Source of the DNA: Barnesiella viscericola DSM 18177
GTDB taxonomy: Bacteria; Bacteroidota; Bacteroidia; Bacteroidales; Barnesiellaceae
Reading direction: 5' to 3'
DNA: 64,000 nucleotides
Assembly: GCF_000512915.1 (NCBI RefSeq)
Contig: NZ_CP007034.1
Coordinates: 1,178,001-1,242,000 of the forward strand
Shown here: positions 26,383-34,071 of the stretch, piece by piece
Layout of the letters: each line of letters starts with the position of its first letter
Position numbering within the stretch: position 1 is the first letter of the stretch
Notes under the pieces: model-generated
The model's database searches: none
Told to the model about the DNA's origin: nothing
Seen by the model: the letters and a program-made list of their open reading frames with translations, nothing else
Program-made: the position numbers and the translations under genes

Positions 26383-27293
26383 TGCTGCATCAGTTTCATG
26401 AATACATCTTCAATACCGGCCGGCACCGGCTCTACCGTAACCGACCCGAATCCCCGTTGCCGCAACAGCCGCTCGAAGGCCCGGGCATCGAACCCCTCGG
26501 CCACCACCAGATGGTGGGCGGCCCCGAAGGGGTAGCACTCCTTCACCCCCTCGGCCCGACGGGCTTCGAGCAACAGGCCGTACATGTCGTCGCCCGACAG
26601 GGCATAGAGCGGCGCATCGAACCGCGCCACAATTCCGGCCGGGGTATCGACACCCAGCAGATGCCCGTTGTTACAGAGGGCAATGCGGTCGCAACGGCAC
26701 GCCTCGTCCATGTAAGGGGTGGAGACCAGGATCGAGATGCCCTTCTGCTTCAAGTCGGAGAGCATGTCCCAGAACTCCCCGCGCGAAACGGCATCGACGC
26801 CCGTGGTGGGTTCGTCGAGAAAGAGCACCGAGGGCCGGTGTATGAGGGCACAACACAGGGCCAGCTTCTGCTTCATACCGCCCGACAGCTTCCCGGCCCG
26901 CCGCTTGCGGAAGGGCTCTATCTGCCGGTAGATGGGGGCAATCCAGTCGTAAGCCTCCCGCACCTTCACCCCGAACAGGGCGGCAAAAAAGTCGAGATTC
27001 TCGGCCACCGACAGGTCGGCATAGAGCGAGAATCGACCCGGCATATACCCCACCCGACTGCGTATCTCGCGGTACTGGCTCACGATGTCGAAGCCGTCGA
27101 CCGTCGCGCTCCCCTCATCGGGGTCGAGCAGCGTGGCCAGCAACCTGAACAGGGTAGTCTTGCCTGCACCGTCTGGGCCAATCAGGCCGAACAGCTCGCC
27201 CCGCCGCACCTCGAACGTAATCTGTTCGAGGGCCGTGAGGTTACCGTATCGCTTGGTAAGCCCCCGCACCTCTATGGCATTCTGTGGTATCAT
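26379..27293 (-). CDS. ABC exporter ATPase with canonical signature (YbhF first-half-like)
   Basis: 304 residues from the ATG at 27293; a longer reading to 27344 would run into the preceding gene. Walker A is GPDGAGKTT, the signature LSGGMKQKLAL is canonical and Walker B is VLFLDEPTTGVD. A C-terminal extension of about 80 residues after the ATPase core resembles the spacer that joins the two halves of YbhF. In E. coli the two ATPases are fused; here they are separate genes overlapping by 4 bp. Confidence 0.93.
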   Translation of the reverse strand: MIPQNAIEVRGLTKRYGNLTALEQITFEVRRGELFGLIGPDGAGKTTLFRLLATLLDPDEGSATVDGFDIVSQYREIRSRVGYMPGRFSLYADLSVAENLDFFAALFGVKVREAYDWIAPIYRQIEPFRKRRAGKLSGGMKQKLALCCALIHRPSVLFLDEPTTGVDAVSRGEFWDMLSDLKQKGISILVSTPYMDEACRCDRIALCNNGHLLGVDTPAGIVARFDAPLYALSGDDMYGLLLEARRAEGVKECYPFGAAHHLVVAEGFDARAFERLLRQRGFGSVTVEPVPAGIEDVFMKLMQQ

Positions 27294-27318
27294 CGCTATC
27301 GATTCAGAATCGGGTTTA

Positions 27319-28215
27319 TCACTTTTCGGGCAATCGCACCTCACCGTAAAGGCCTATCTTCAACAGGCCGTCATTCTCGACCGCAATCTTCACGGCATAG
27401 ACCAGATTGGCCCGGGTGTCGCGGGTCTGAATCGTCTTGGGGGTAAACTCGCTCTCCGAGGCAATCCAGGTGATGCGGCCGGGATACTCCCGCTGCTGGT
27501 CGCCGCCGAAATCGGCCACGACGGTCACCTCCTGCCCCACCTTCAACCGGGCCAGCTGGTCCGATGTAAAGTAGGCTCGCAGATAGAGGCGGCTCATATC
27601 GGCCACCTTCATGAGCGGACGTCCGGCAGCCGCCAACTCGCCCGCCTCGCTATACTTGACCAGTACCGACCCGTCAATGGGCGAGGCTATGCGGCACTTG
27701 GCCAACCGGTCCTCGACCTGAGCTATCTGCAAGTCGACCGCCGAGGCATTGGCATCGAGAGCCGAGGTATTGTTTTCGAGGTTGGAGAGCAACGCCTCCA
27801 ACTGGCCGTTCAAGACCCGTATCGAAGCGTTGATGTCGTCGAGCTGCTTGGTCGTGGCCGCCCCGTCGTTCAACAGGTTCTCCACCCGGCTGCGCTCCCT
27901 CTCCTGCTGGGCTATCTGGCTGCGCAGGGCCGAGGCCTGCTTGGCCACGTCGGGCCGGTTGCTGTGAATCGAAGCACGCTGCCGTTCGAGTTGCAGCTTC
28001 TGCAAATACAACTGCACGGTATCTATCGCCCCCACCTGACGACCGGCCACAAGCGTGTCGCCCTCCTCGACGTCGAAGTAGAGAATGCGCCCCGTGGCCT
28101 CGGCCGAGACCACCACCTCGGTAGCCTCGAAAGTGCCCGTCGCATCGAAATCGTCACGGTTGCCGCACGCAACCAGAAGCAGCGGCACGATGCTGTAAAC
28201 TGCGATTTTTTTCAT
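27319..28215 (-). CDS. HlyD-type membrane fusion lipoprotein (YbhG-like)
   Basis: 298 residues. The signal sequence ends in the lipobox LLVAC (Cys17), so the protein is lipid-anchored. A biotinyl-lipoyl-like half (TGRILYFDVEEGDTLVAG) is followed by a long coiled-coil hairpin (about 70-165), the second lipoyl half (IDGSVLVKYSEAGELAAAGRPLMKV) and a beta-barrel domain (YLRAYFTSDQLARLKVGQ). It bridges the inner-membrane exporter and the TolC-like protein encoded 12 bp upstream. Confidence 0.93.
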   Translation of the reverse strand: MKKIAVYSIVPLLLVACGNRDDFDATGTFEATEVVVSAEATGRILYFDVEEGDTLVAGRQVGAIDTVQLYLQKLQLERQRASIHSNRPDVAKQASALRSQIAQQERERSRVENLLNDGAATTKQLDDINASIRVLNGQLEALLSNLENNTSALDANASAVDLQIAQVEDRLAKCRIASPIDGSVLVKYSEAGELAAAGRPLMKVADMSRLYLRAYFTSDQLARLKVGQEVTVVADFGGDQQREYPGRITWIASESEFTPKTIQTRDTRANLVYAVKIAVENDGLLKIGLYGEVRLPEK

Positions 28216-28227
28216 CTTGTTCAGGAT

Positions 28228-29514
28228 TTATCGGTTCATCGTATGTTTGAGTTCATAAAGGGTTTTCAGCAGCTCGATTTCGCGCATGCTGCGGGCCATC
28301 GAAGCGGTAGCCTCGTCGGTAATCTTCATCAGCAGGTCGTGCGTGTCGATGACCCCGTTGCGCAACTTCGACTCGGCCGCCTCGCGCACCGACCGTCGCA
28401 GGGCCACGATGCGATCGTCGTCGGCCAAAGCCCGGCGCAACCGGGCGATGTCGCCCTGGTTCTGCGTAGTCTGCAACTGTGTATTGAAGAGGAAGATATC
28501 GCGTTGCACCTCGACCTGCCTGCGGGCGGTGCGCAACTTGTCGAGGTTGTTCTTCTGGGTGTAATAGGCCCCGAAGTTCCACGACAGTTTCACCCCCAGC
28601 AGAGCGTTCCAGCTCCAATCACCGTTCATCATGCCCTGCATGAAATCGAGGCCGGGATAGCCGTAATAGCCCTGCGCAAAGAGTCCCAGACGAGGCATCG
28701 ACGACGATTTCACCAGACGCTCCTGAGCCGAGAGCCGGTCAATCTTCGCGGCAAACAACGACAGTTCGGGACGCTCGTTCCCGCCCATCGGTGCCTCCAC
28801 CACGGCCGGTCGCAGCAGCGTGCGGTCGCCCAGCGCCTCACCGATAAAGAGACCCAACATGCCACGGTAACTCTCCCGCGAAGCCTCGAACTGACCCAAC
28901 TGCTGCCCCACGGTGAGCAGCTCGGCCTCCAACACATCGGCATCGCTCTGCATGGCTACCCCGTTGCGCTGCAAGGCTTCGATCTTGGCCAGATTGCTTC
29001 GCAGCAGCTCCTGCGTCAACCGCGTCTGAGCGATACGCTCGTCGAGCAGCAGGATACCGAAATAGAGATCGTCGATGCGACCGTCGAGGCTGTGCATCTC
29101 GACATCGGCCGACGAGCGCTGTTCGGCCGCCTCGGCCCGAGCCATACCCCGGTCGGCGGCCGACTTGCCACCGTCCCAGATGGTCTGGTTCAGCTCCAAC
29201 GCTACCTTATACTGGTCTTGCCTCAATCCGGGAATCTCCACTCCCTGCCGGGAGAGCATGCCGGTAAGCACATCGGGAAAGGTGGGTACATCGGTCTGCC
29301 ATGTGGCCTGAGCCGACAGGGCCACCTGCGGAATCCAGGCCCGGGCGGCGTTGGAGAGGCTGTACGCCTCGGTCTGGCGTATCAAATCGTATTGCCGTAT
29401 CTCGGGATAGTGCTCCCGAGCCATCTGCCGGCAATCGTCGAGCGTAAGTTGGGCCCGGGCCCCCACGAGGCCGCACCACAGCCCCAGACACAAAACAACG
29501 ACACGTTTCATCAT
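28228..29514 (-). CDS. TolC-family outer-membrane efflux protein
   Basis: 428 residues with a signal peptide ending near ARAQ. Two TolC-type helical repeats follow: LTLDDCRQMAREHYPEIRQYD at the mature start and long coiled stretches around residues 130-200 and 310-420. It would form the trimeric outer-membrane duct of the exporter. It starts 4 bp after the tetR-type gene stop, so it is under that repressor's promoter. M2 is an alternative start. Confidence 0.93.
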   Translation of the reverse strand: MMKRVVVLCLGLWCGLVGARAQLTLDDCRQMAREHYPEIRQYDLIRQTEAYSLSNAARAWIPQVALSAQATWQTDVPTFPDVLTGMLSRQGVEIPGLRQDQYKVALELNQTIWDGGKSAADRGMARAEAAEQRSSADVEMHSLDGRIDDLYFGILLLDERIAQTRLTQELLRSNLAKIEALQRNGVAMQSDADVLEAELLTVGQQLGQFEASRESYRGMLGLFIGEALGDRTLLRPAVVEAPMGGNERPELSLFAAKIDRLSAQERLVKSSSMPRLGLFAQGYYGYPGLDFMQGMMNGDWSWNALLGVKLSWNFGAYYTQKNNLDKLRTARRQVEVQRDIFLFNTQLQTTQNQGDIARLRRALADDDRIVALRRSVREAAESKLRNGVIDTHDLLMKITDEATASMARSMREIELLKTLYELKHTMNR

Positions 29515-29518
29515 AGCT

Positions 29519-30133
29519 CTATTTTTTTATTCGACGCATAATTACTTCGATATTCTCGGCCTTGCGCATTTCGAAAAACTGACTACGGTCGGCAGCAATA
29601 CCTCCAAATACAGGTTCGATAAGAGGATAAGCGATAAAGGGGAATACATTGAGACAGACGATGTCGAGCAACAGATGGCGCACATCGACGGCGACAATCT
29701 CGCCCCGCCCGGCCTGCTGATCCAACTCCTGTTGTAACTGCTGCATGAGGCCGTTGGCTATGCTCGAAATATTCTCGCGCATCACCTCATACCGTTCGGG
29801 CCGCGAAAAGACCTCGTTCACGATAAAGCGGGGCAGGTCGGGATTCTCGGCCAGGAAGTCGAAATGACGCACGATGCCCTCTTTCAACCGCTCCAGCAAC
29901 GGGAGCTCGGGATTGTCGAAAGCCGTCAGTACCGACTGCCCCATGAGCCTCATCTTGTCAGTGAGTATGCGGTCGAAGAGCAACTCCTTGCTTCTGAAAT
30001 AGTAGTGAAGCATGGCATGTGTCACACCGGCCGCCCGGGCTATCGACGCCGTCTTGGCCCCATCGAAACCCCGGAGCATGAACTCCTGCTCGGCTGCCTT
30101 CAAAATATCGGCCTCGGTATCTTTGGTTTTCAT
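29519..30133 (-). CDS. TetR/AcrR-family repressor of the exporter operon
   Basis: 204 residues. The N-terminal helix-turn-helix is clear (ILKAAEQEFMLRGFDGAKTASIARAAGVTHAMLHYYFRSKELLF, here residues 10-53). The C-terminal ligand domain is helical with a conserved-looking NEVFSRPERYEVMRENI. It is the first gene of the operon and a 7-bp-arm palindrome lies at its predicted transcription start, so autoregulation is likely. Its position resembles that of CecR (YbiH) beside ybhGFSR in enterobacteria. The inducing compound is unknown. Confidence 0.92.
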   Translation of the reverse strand: MKTKDTEADILKAAEQEFMLRGFDGAKTASIARAAGVTHAMLHYYFRSKELLFDRILTDKMRLMGQSVLTAFDNPELPLLERLKEGIVRHFDFLAENPDLPRFIVNEVFSRPERYEVMRENISSIANGLMQQLQQELDQQAGRGEIVAVDVRHLLLDIVCLNVFPFIAYPLIEPVFGGIAADRSQFFEMRKAENIEVIMRRIKK

Positions 30134-30170
30134 ACTGGACTATATCAACAAAATGGTTTAACAAAAACGT

Positions 30171-30186
30171 CTAACAAAATTGTTAG
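30171..30186 (-). promoter_or_regulatory. putative TetR operator
   Basis: CTAACAA-AA-TTGTTAG is an inverted repeat with 7-bp arms, 38 bp before the repressor ATG. It lies just downstream of the -7 box, where a bound repressor would block the start of transcription. A half-site-like TTTAACAAAAACG follows toward the gene. Confidence 0.7.
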
Positions 30187-30188
30187 TA

Positions 30189-30220
30189 CAAAACTAATTC
30201 ATATTCCAAAGAAAAACAAG
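30189..30220 (-). promoter_or_regulatory. promoter of the tetR-exporter operon
   Basis: On the minus strand: -33 CTTG (30217-30220), 20 bp, -7 TAGTTTTG (30189-30196). The remaining gap to 30396 (C-rich on the plus strand) shows no gene. Confidence 0.7.
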
Positions 30221-30396
30221 AGTACTTCTATATGTTTTACAACACACAAGAGCATCACCCACTCCCGCGAGGTCTTGTCTCCGCTATCTGTCCGGGACTC
30301 TGCACTCCCCGATCCGCCATACTGCCCGCTCCTCACACCTCACACCCGCACCTCACAGCCCGAACTGCTTCCTACCCCCCTCACCCCTTGTCCGTG

Positions 30397-30438
30397 AAAA
30401 ACAGTCGAGGCCGCCCCGCCATGCGGGACAGCCTCGAC
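30397..30438 (-). terminator. intrinsic terminator of the dehydrogenase gene
   Basis: Outer stem GTCGAGGC (30404-30411) with GCCTCGAC (30431-30438) and an inner CCCGC/GCGGG stem, followed by five T on the minus strand (30397-30401). Confidence 0.8.
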
Positions 30439-30465
30439 CTCGAAAAACAAGTTTGGTTATTGGAT

Positions 30466-31662
30466 TTACAATTCAATATCGCCATTGAACACCTCGTGCC
30501 AGGGCAAACCCTGTTTGTTGAGTTGTTCCATGAAGGGATCGGGATCAAACTCCTCGACGTTGTGAACACCCGGCTTGTTCCATTTGCCGGTGAGGAACAT
30601 CATGGCACCGATCATGGCCGGCACACCCGTGGTGTAGCTTACACCCTGTGCTCCGGTTTCGAGATAGGCGGCGTGGTGGCTGCAATTGTTGTAGACGTAA
30701 TAGGTCAACTCCTTGCCCTCCTTGTCGATACCGCGAATGCGGCAGCCAATCGAGGTCTCGCCCGTGTAGTTCTTGCCCAGGTCGCCCGGGTTGGGCAACA
30801 CGGCTTTGAGGAACTGGATAGGCACAATCTCCATGCCGTTGTACATGATGGGCTCGATGCTGGCCATACCGATGTCCTGAATTACCCGCAGGTGCGTGAG
30901 ATACTCCTGCCCGAAGGTCATCCAGAAGCGGGCCCGTTTGAGTGTGGGATAGTTTTTCACCAGCGACTCCAACTCCTCGTGATAGATGAGATACGACTCT
31001 TTGGGACCGATGTTGGGATAGGTGAGCGGACGGTGAATCTCGTGCGGTTCGGTCTCGATCCACTGGCCGTTCTCGTAGTACTTGCCCTTTTGAGTCACCT
31101 CGCGGATATTGATTTCGGGATTGAAGTTGGTAGCAAAAGCCTTACCGTGATTGCCGGCGTTGCAGTCGACTATGTCGAGGTATTGCATCTCCTTGAAGTA
31201 GTGCTTGGCGGCATAGGCCGTATAGACGCCACTCACTCCCGGGTCGAAACCGCAACCCAGAATAGCGGTGAGGCCGGCCTGCTCGAAACGTTCGCGATAG
31301 GCCCATTGCCACTTGTACTCATACTTGGCCTCGTCGAGGGGCTCGTAGTTGGCCGTGTCGAGGTAGTTGACCCCACAGTGCAGACAGGCGTCCATGATGG
31401 TGAGGTCCTGATAGGGCAAAGCCACGTTAATCACAATATCGGGCTTGTGTTTCTTGAACAAAGCCACCAGTTCGTCCACCTTGTCGGCATCGACACGGTC
31501 GGTCACAATGCGGCTGTCGCCTATGGCTTTGGCAATAGCATCACATTTGGATTGTGTGCGGCTGGCCAAAACGATTTCGGTAAACACGTCGGGGTTCTGC
31601 GCCACCTTGTGGGCCACCACCGTTCCTACGCCACCGGCGCCAATAATAAGAACTTTTCCCAT
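30466..31662 (-). CDS. saccharopine dehydrogenase-family protein, probable carboxyspermidine dehydrogenase
   Basis: A 398-residue cytosolic oxidoreductase. A Rossmann nucleotide site opens the protein (VLIIGAGGVGTVVAHKVAQ), followed by DIVINVALPYQDLTIMDACL and GVNYLDTANYEP. The catalytic half contains ILGCGFDPGVSGVYTAYA and IGCRIRGIDKEGK. Such proteins are often annotated as saccharopine dehydrogenase. Bacteroidota homologues were shown to condense a diamine with aspartate semialdehyde in the carboxy(nor)spermidine route to spermidine, and the length and overall look fit that group. The decarboxylase partner is not in the window. A weak -7 GATCTTTG lies at 31721-31728. Confidence 0.85.
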   Translation of the reverse strand: MGKVLIIGAGGVGTVVAHKVAQNPDVFTEIVLASRTQSKCDAIAKAIGDSRIVTDRVDADKVDELVALFKKHKPDIVINVALPYQDLTIMDACLHCGVNYLDTANYEPLDEAKYEYKWQWAYRERFEQAGLTAILGCGFDPGVSGVYTAYAAKHYFKEMQYLDIVDCNAGNHGKAFATNFNPEINIREVTQKGKYYENGQWIETEPHEIHRPLTYPNIGPKESYLIYHEELESLVKNYPTLKRARFWMTFGQEYLTHLRVIQDIGMASIEPIMYNGMEIVPIQFLKAVLPNPGDLGKNYTGETSIGCRIRGIDKEGKELTYYVYNNCSHHAAYLETGAQGVSYTTGVPAMIGAMMFLTGKWNKPGVHNVEEFDPDPFMEQLNKQGLPWHEVFNGDIEL

Positions 31663-31734
31663 TTGTATATTCTGTTATATTCGATTTTCCTGAATTTCGC
31701 CTGTCGATTGGGTGACAGGGCAAAGATCGTTTTT

Positions 31735-32835
31735 TTATTCGTCGTTATCGGTATCGGCCGTCAAGTCGAGCACCTCCTTGTCGCCGCTCTTGTCGAAATA
31801 TTGCTTGCGCAGGGGCGAAGCCGAAATCTCCTTGTGGAACCGGCGGTTGCGATAGACGTCGAGCGCCAGATAGAGGGCGTGGCGGAACGACTGCTCATCG
31901 GCCTTGTTCTGTCCGGCAATGTCGTAGGCCGTGCCGTGATCGGGCGAAGTGCGCACGACGGGAAGCCCGGCGGTATAGTTCACGCCGTCCTCCATGGCCA
32001 AGGCCTTGAAGGGAGCCAGTCCCTGGTCGTGATACATGGCCAGTACCCCGTCGAACCGGCGATAGTGATCGGTCCCGAAGAAGCCGTCGGCCGGATAGGG
32101 ACCGAAACAGAGCATGCCCTTGTTGTTGGCCTCCTGAATGGCCGGTTTGATGATGTCAATCTCCTCGGTACCCAAGAGTCCGTCGTCACCGGCATGGGGG
32201 TTGAGCGACAACACGGCGATGCGGGGTTTCACCACGCAGAAATCCTGTTTGAGCGACTGCTCGAAGATGCGGAGCTTTTCGAGGATAGCCTCCTTGGTAA
32301 TGGCTCCGGGCACCTGGGCAATGGGCAGATGGCCCGACACCAGGGCTACCCGCAAGGTTTCGTTGAGCAGAATCATCAGGGCCTTGCGACCACGCCCCAA
32401 CCGTTTTTCCAAATACTCGGTGTGGCCGGGGAAGTCGAACTTGTCGGACTGTATGGCATGCTTGTTGATAGGAGCCGTCACCAGCACATCGATGGTGACG
32501 GCCTCGATGTCGGCGGCAGCCCGTTCGAGAGCCGCATAGGCAGCCTCGCCGCCTACGGCCGTAGCCTTGCCGATCTCGACCTTCACCTCGTCGTCGACAC
32601 AGGTAATCAGGTTTATCTTGTTGTCGTCGGCCAGCGAGGCATCGGCAATGATATTGAAGTTGACAGCCGGTATGTCGAGAGCCTTGCGGTGATAGGCAGC
32701 CACCTTGGCCGAGCCATAGACTACCGGCGTACAGATTTCGAGAATGTGCGGGTCGGAGAGCGTTTTGAGAATCACCTCATAACCTACCCCGTTGATGTCA
32801 CCCTGGGTAATACCCACTTTTATCTTATGTTCCAT
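31735..32835 (-). CDS. pdxA: 4-hydroxythreonine-4-phosphate dehydrogenase
   Basis: A pyridoxal-phosphate pathway enzyme (DXP-dependent route), 366 residues from the ATG at 32835. It oxidises 4-phosphohydroxy-L-threonine with NAD+. The N-terminal KVGITQGDINGVGYEVI, then LVTAPINKHAIQSDKFDFPGHTEYL with metal-ligand His, LSLNPHAGDDGLLGTEE, YHDQGLAPFKA and RTSPDHGTAYDIAG all match the family. Lys and His ligands appear intact. It lies between the dehydrogenase gene and rlmN, all in one direction, but wide gaps suggest separate transcripts. Confidence 0.97.
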   Translation of the reverse strand: MEHKIKVGITQGDINGVGYEVILKTLSDPHILEICTPVVYGSAKVAAYHRKALDIPAVNFNIIADASLADDNKINLITCVDDEVKVEIGKATAVGGEAAYAALERAAADIEAVTIDVLVTAPINKHAIQSDKFDFPGHTEYLEKRLGRGRKALMILLNETLRVALVSGHLPIAQVPGAITKEAILEKLRIFEQSLKQDFCVVKPRIAVLSLNPHAGDDGLLGTEEIDIIKPAIQEANNKGMLCFGPYPADGFFGTDHYRRFDGVLAMYHDQGLAPFKALAMEDGVNYTAGLPVVRTSPDHGTAYDIAGQNKADEQSFRHALYLALDVYRNRRFHKEISASPLRKQYFDKSGDKEVLDLTADTDNDE

Positions 32836-32946
32836 AGAATCAATCTTTAAACTTTTCCTGACAGGCCGAAAAAGATTTCGGCCCACTAAGATAAGAAAAA
32901 TCCCCGATATACATCGCGGGCAAGGCGCACTTTTGCACGGAAGCCC

Positions 32947-33972
32947 CTATTTGCGCTCCTTCTCGGCCGTAGAGAGCATACCGCAGGCGGCAAATATATC
33001 CTCGCCGCGCGAGGCCCGTATGGTGGCCGTGACACCGTGGTGGTTGAGCCGGTCGCGGAAGGCCTCCATCGACCGGGGGTCGGAGCTTTTGAGATTCGCG
33101 CCGGGAATGGCATGGAACCGAATAAGATTCACCCGGCAGTCGAGTCCCCTCAACCGGCGGGCCAGGGCATCGGCATGCACCAGATCGTCGTTGAACCCGC
33201 TGAACAGGATATATTCGAACGAGAGACGTCGCTGGTGCGAGAAGTCGTACTGCCGCAACAGCTCCAAGATGTCGTCCATGTGAAAAGCCTTCTCGACCGG
33301 CATAATCTGCAACCGTTCGGCCGGATAGGGCGAATGCAGACTCACCGCCAGATGGCAGTGACTCTCGTCGAGAAATCGCCGTATCCCGGCCAAATGGCCG
33401 ATTGTGGAGACGGTGATGCGCTTGGGACTCCAAGCAAACCCCCAATCGGCGGTGAGAATCGTGAGCGCCTTCATCACCTCGTCGAGGTTGTCGAAGGGCT
33501 CGCCCATACCCATAAATACCAGGTTGGTGAGCTGGTCGCTGTGCTCTACCGAGAGAATCTGGTTGATGATTTCAGCCGAGGTAAGGTTGCGCCGGAAGCC
33601 CTGCTTGCCGGTCATGCAGAAGCTGCAATTCATCTTGCAGCCCACCTGCGACGAGACGCACAGCGTGGCCCGGTCGCGATCGGGTATGTAGACGGTCTCG
33701 ACAAAGTCGTTGTCGCCTACCCTGAACAGGTATTTAATGGTGCCGTCGACCGACCGCTGCGACTGCATCGGCAACGAACGACCCACGTCGTAGCGCTGCG
33801 ACAGCTGATCGCGGTGACGCAACGACAGGTTGGTCATCTCGGCCAGGTCGGTTACCCGCTTGTCATAGAGCCACGCAGCCATCTGCCTGGCGGCAAAACG
33901 GGGCATTCCAGCCTCGGCCACCACGGCTTGCAACTCCTCCCATGTCTTTCCCAAAAGATGCTCTTTTTCCAT
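32947..33972 (-). CDS. rlmN: 23S rRNA (adenine-2503-C2) and tRNA methyltransferase RlmN
   Basis: A radical SAM enzyme that methylates C2 of A2503 in 23S rRNA and A37 in some tRNAs. 341 residues from the ATG at 33972. The cluster-binding motif C-x3-C-x2-C is seen in GCKMNCSFCMTGKQG. MGMGEPFDNLDEV, ISVSTIG-like (RITVSTIGHLAGIR), LAVSLHSP and the C-terminal GEDIFAACGML with the second catalytic Cys are present, so it is complete. A hairpin, GGCCGAAA/TTTCGGCC (32864-32883), follows the gene. Confidence 0.97.
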   Translation of the reverse strand: MEKEHLLGKTWEELQAVVAEAGMPRFAARQMAAWLYDKRVTDLAEMTNLSLRHRDQLSQRYDVGRSLPMQSQRSVDGTIKYLFRVGDNDFVETVYIPDRDRATLCVSSQVGCKMNCSFCMTGKQGFRRNLTSAEIINQILSVEHSDQLTNLVFMGMGEPFDNLDEVMKALTILTADWGFAWSPKRITVSTIGHLAGIRRFLDESHCHLAVSLHSPYPAERLQIMPVEKAFHMDDILELLRQYDFSHQRRLSFEYILFSGFNDDLVHADALARRLRGLDCRVNLIRFHAIPGANLKSSDPRSMEAFRDRLNHHGVTATIRASRGEDIFAACGMLSTAEKERK

Positions 33973-33999
33973 AACCTCGGTTATTGCGGTAATACAAAT

Positions 34000-34045
34000 A
34001 CAGAGTGCGTGTATCGAGCCGACAGCCACGATATACGCACTCTGT
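34000..34045 (-). terminator. long hairpin between the PpiD-like gene and rlmN
   Basis: A 17-bp stem with one mismatch (34000-34016 with 34029-34045) lies 27 bp after the upstream gene's stop. It is followed on the minus strand by ATTTGTATT, a weak T tract. The same stretch holds a -7-like TGTATTTG (33995-34002), so the hairpin may also touch rlmN's start of transcription. Confidence 0.55.
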
Positions 34046-34071
34046 GTTATCTTATTGACGATTTTGGCCGA

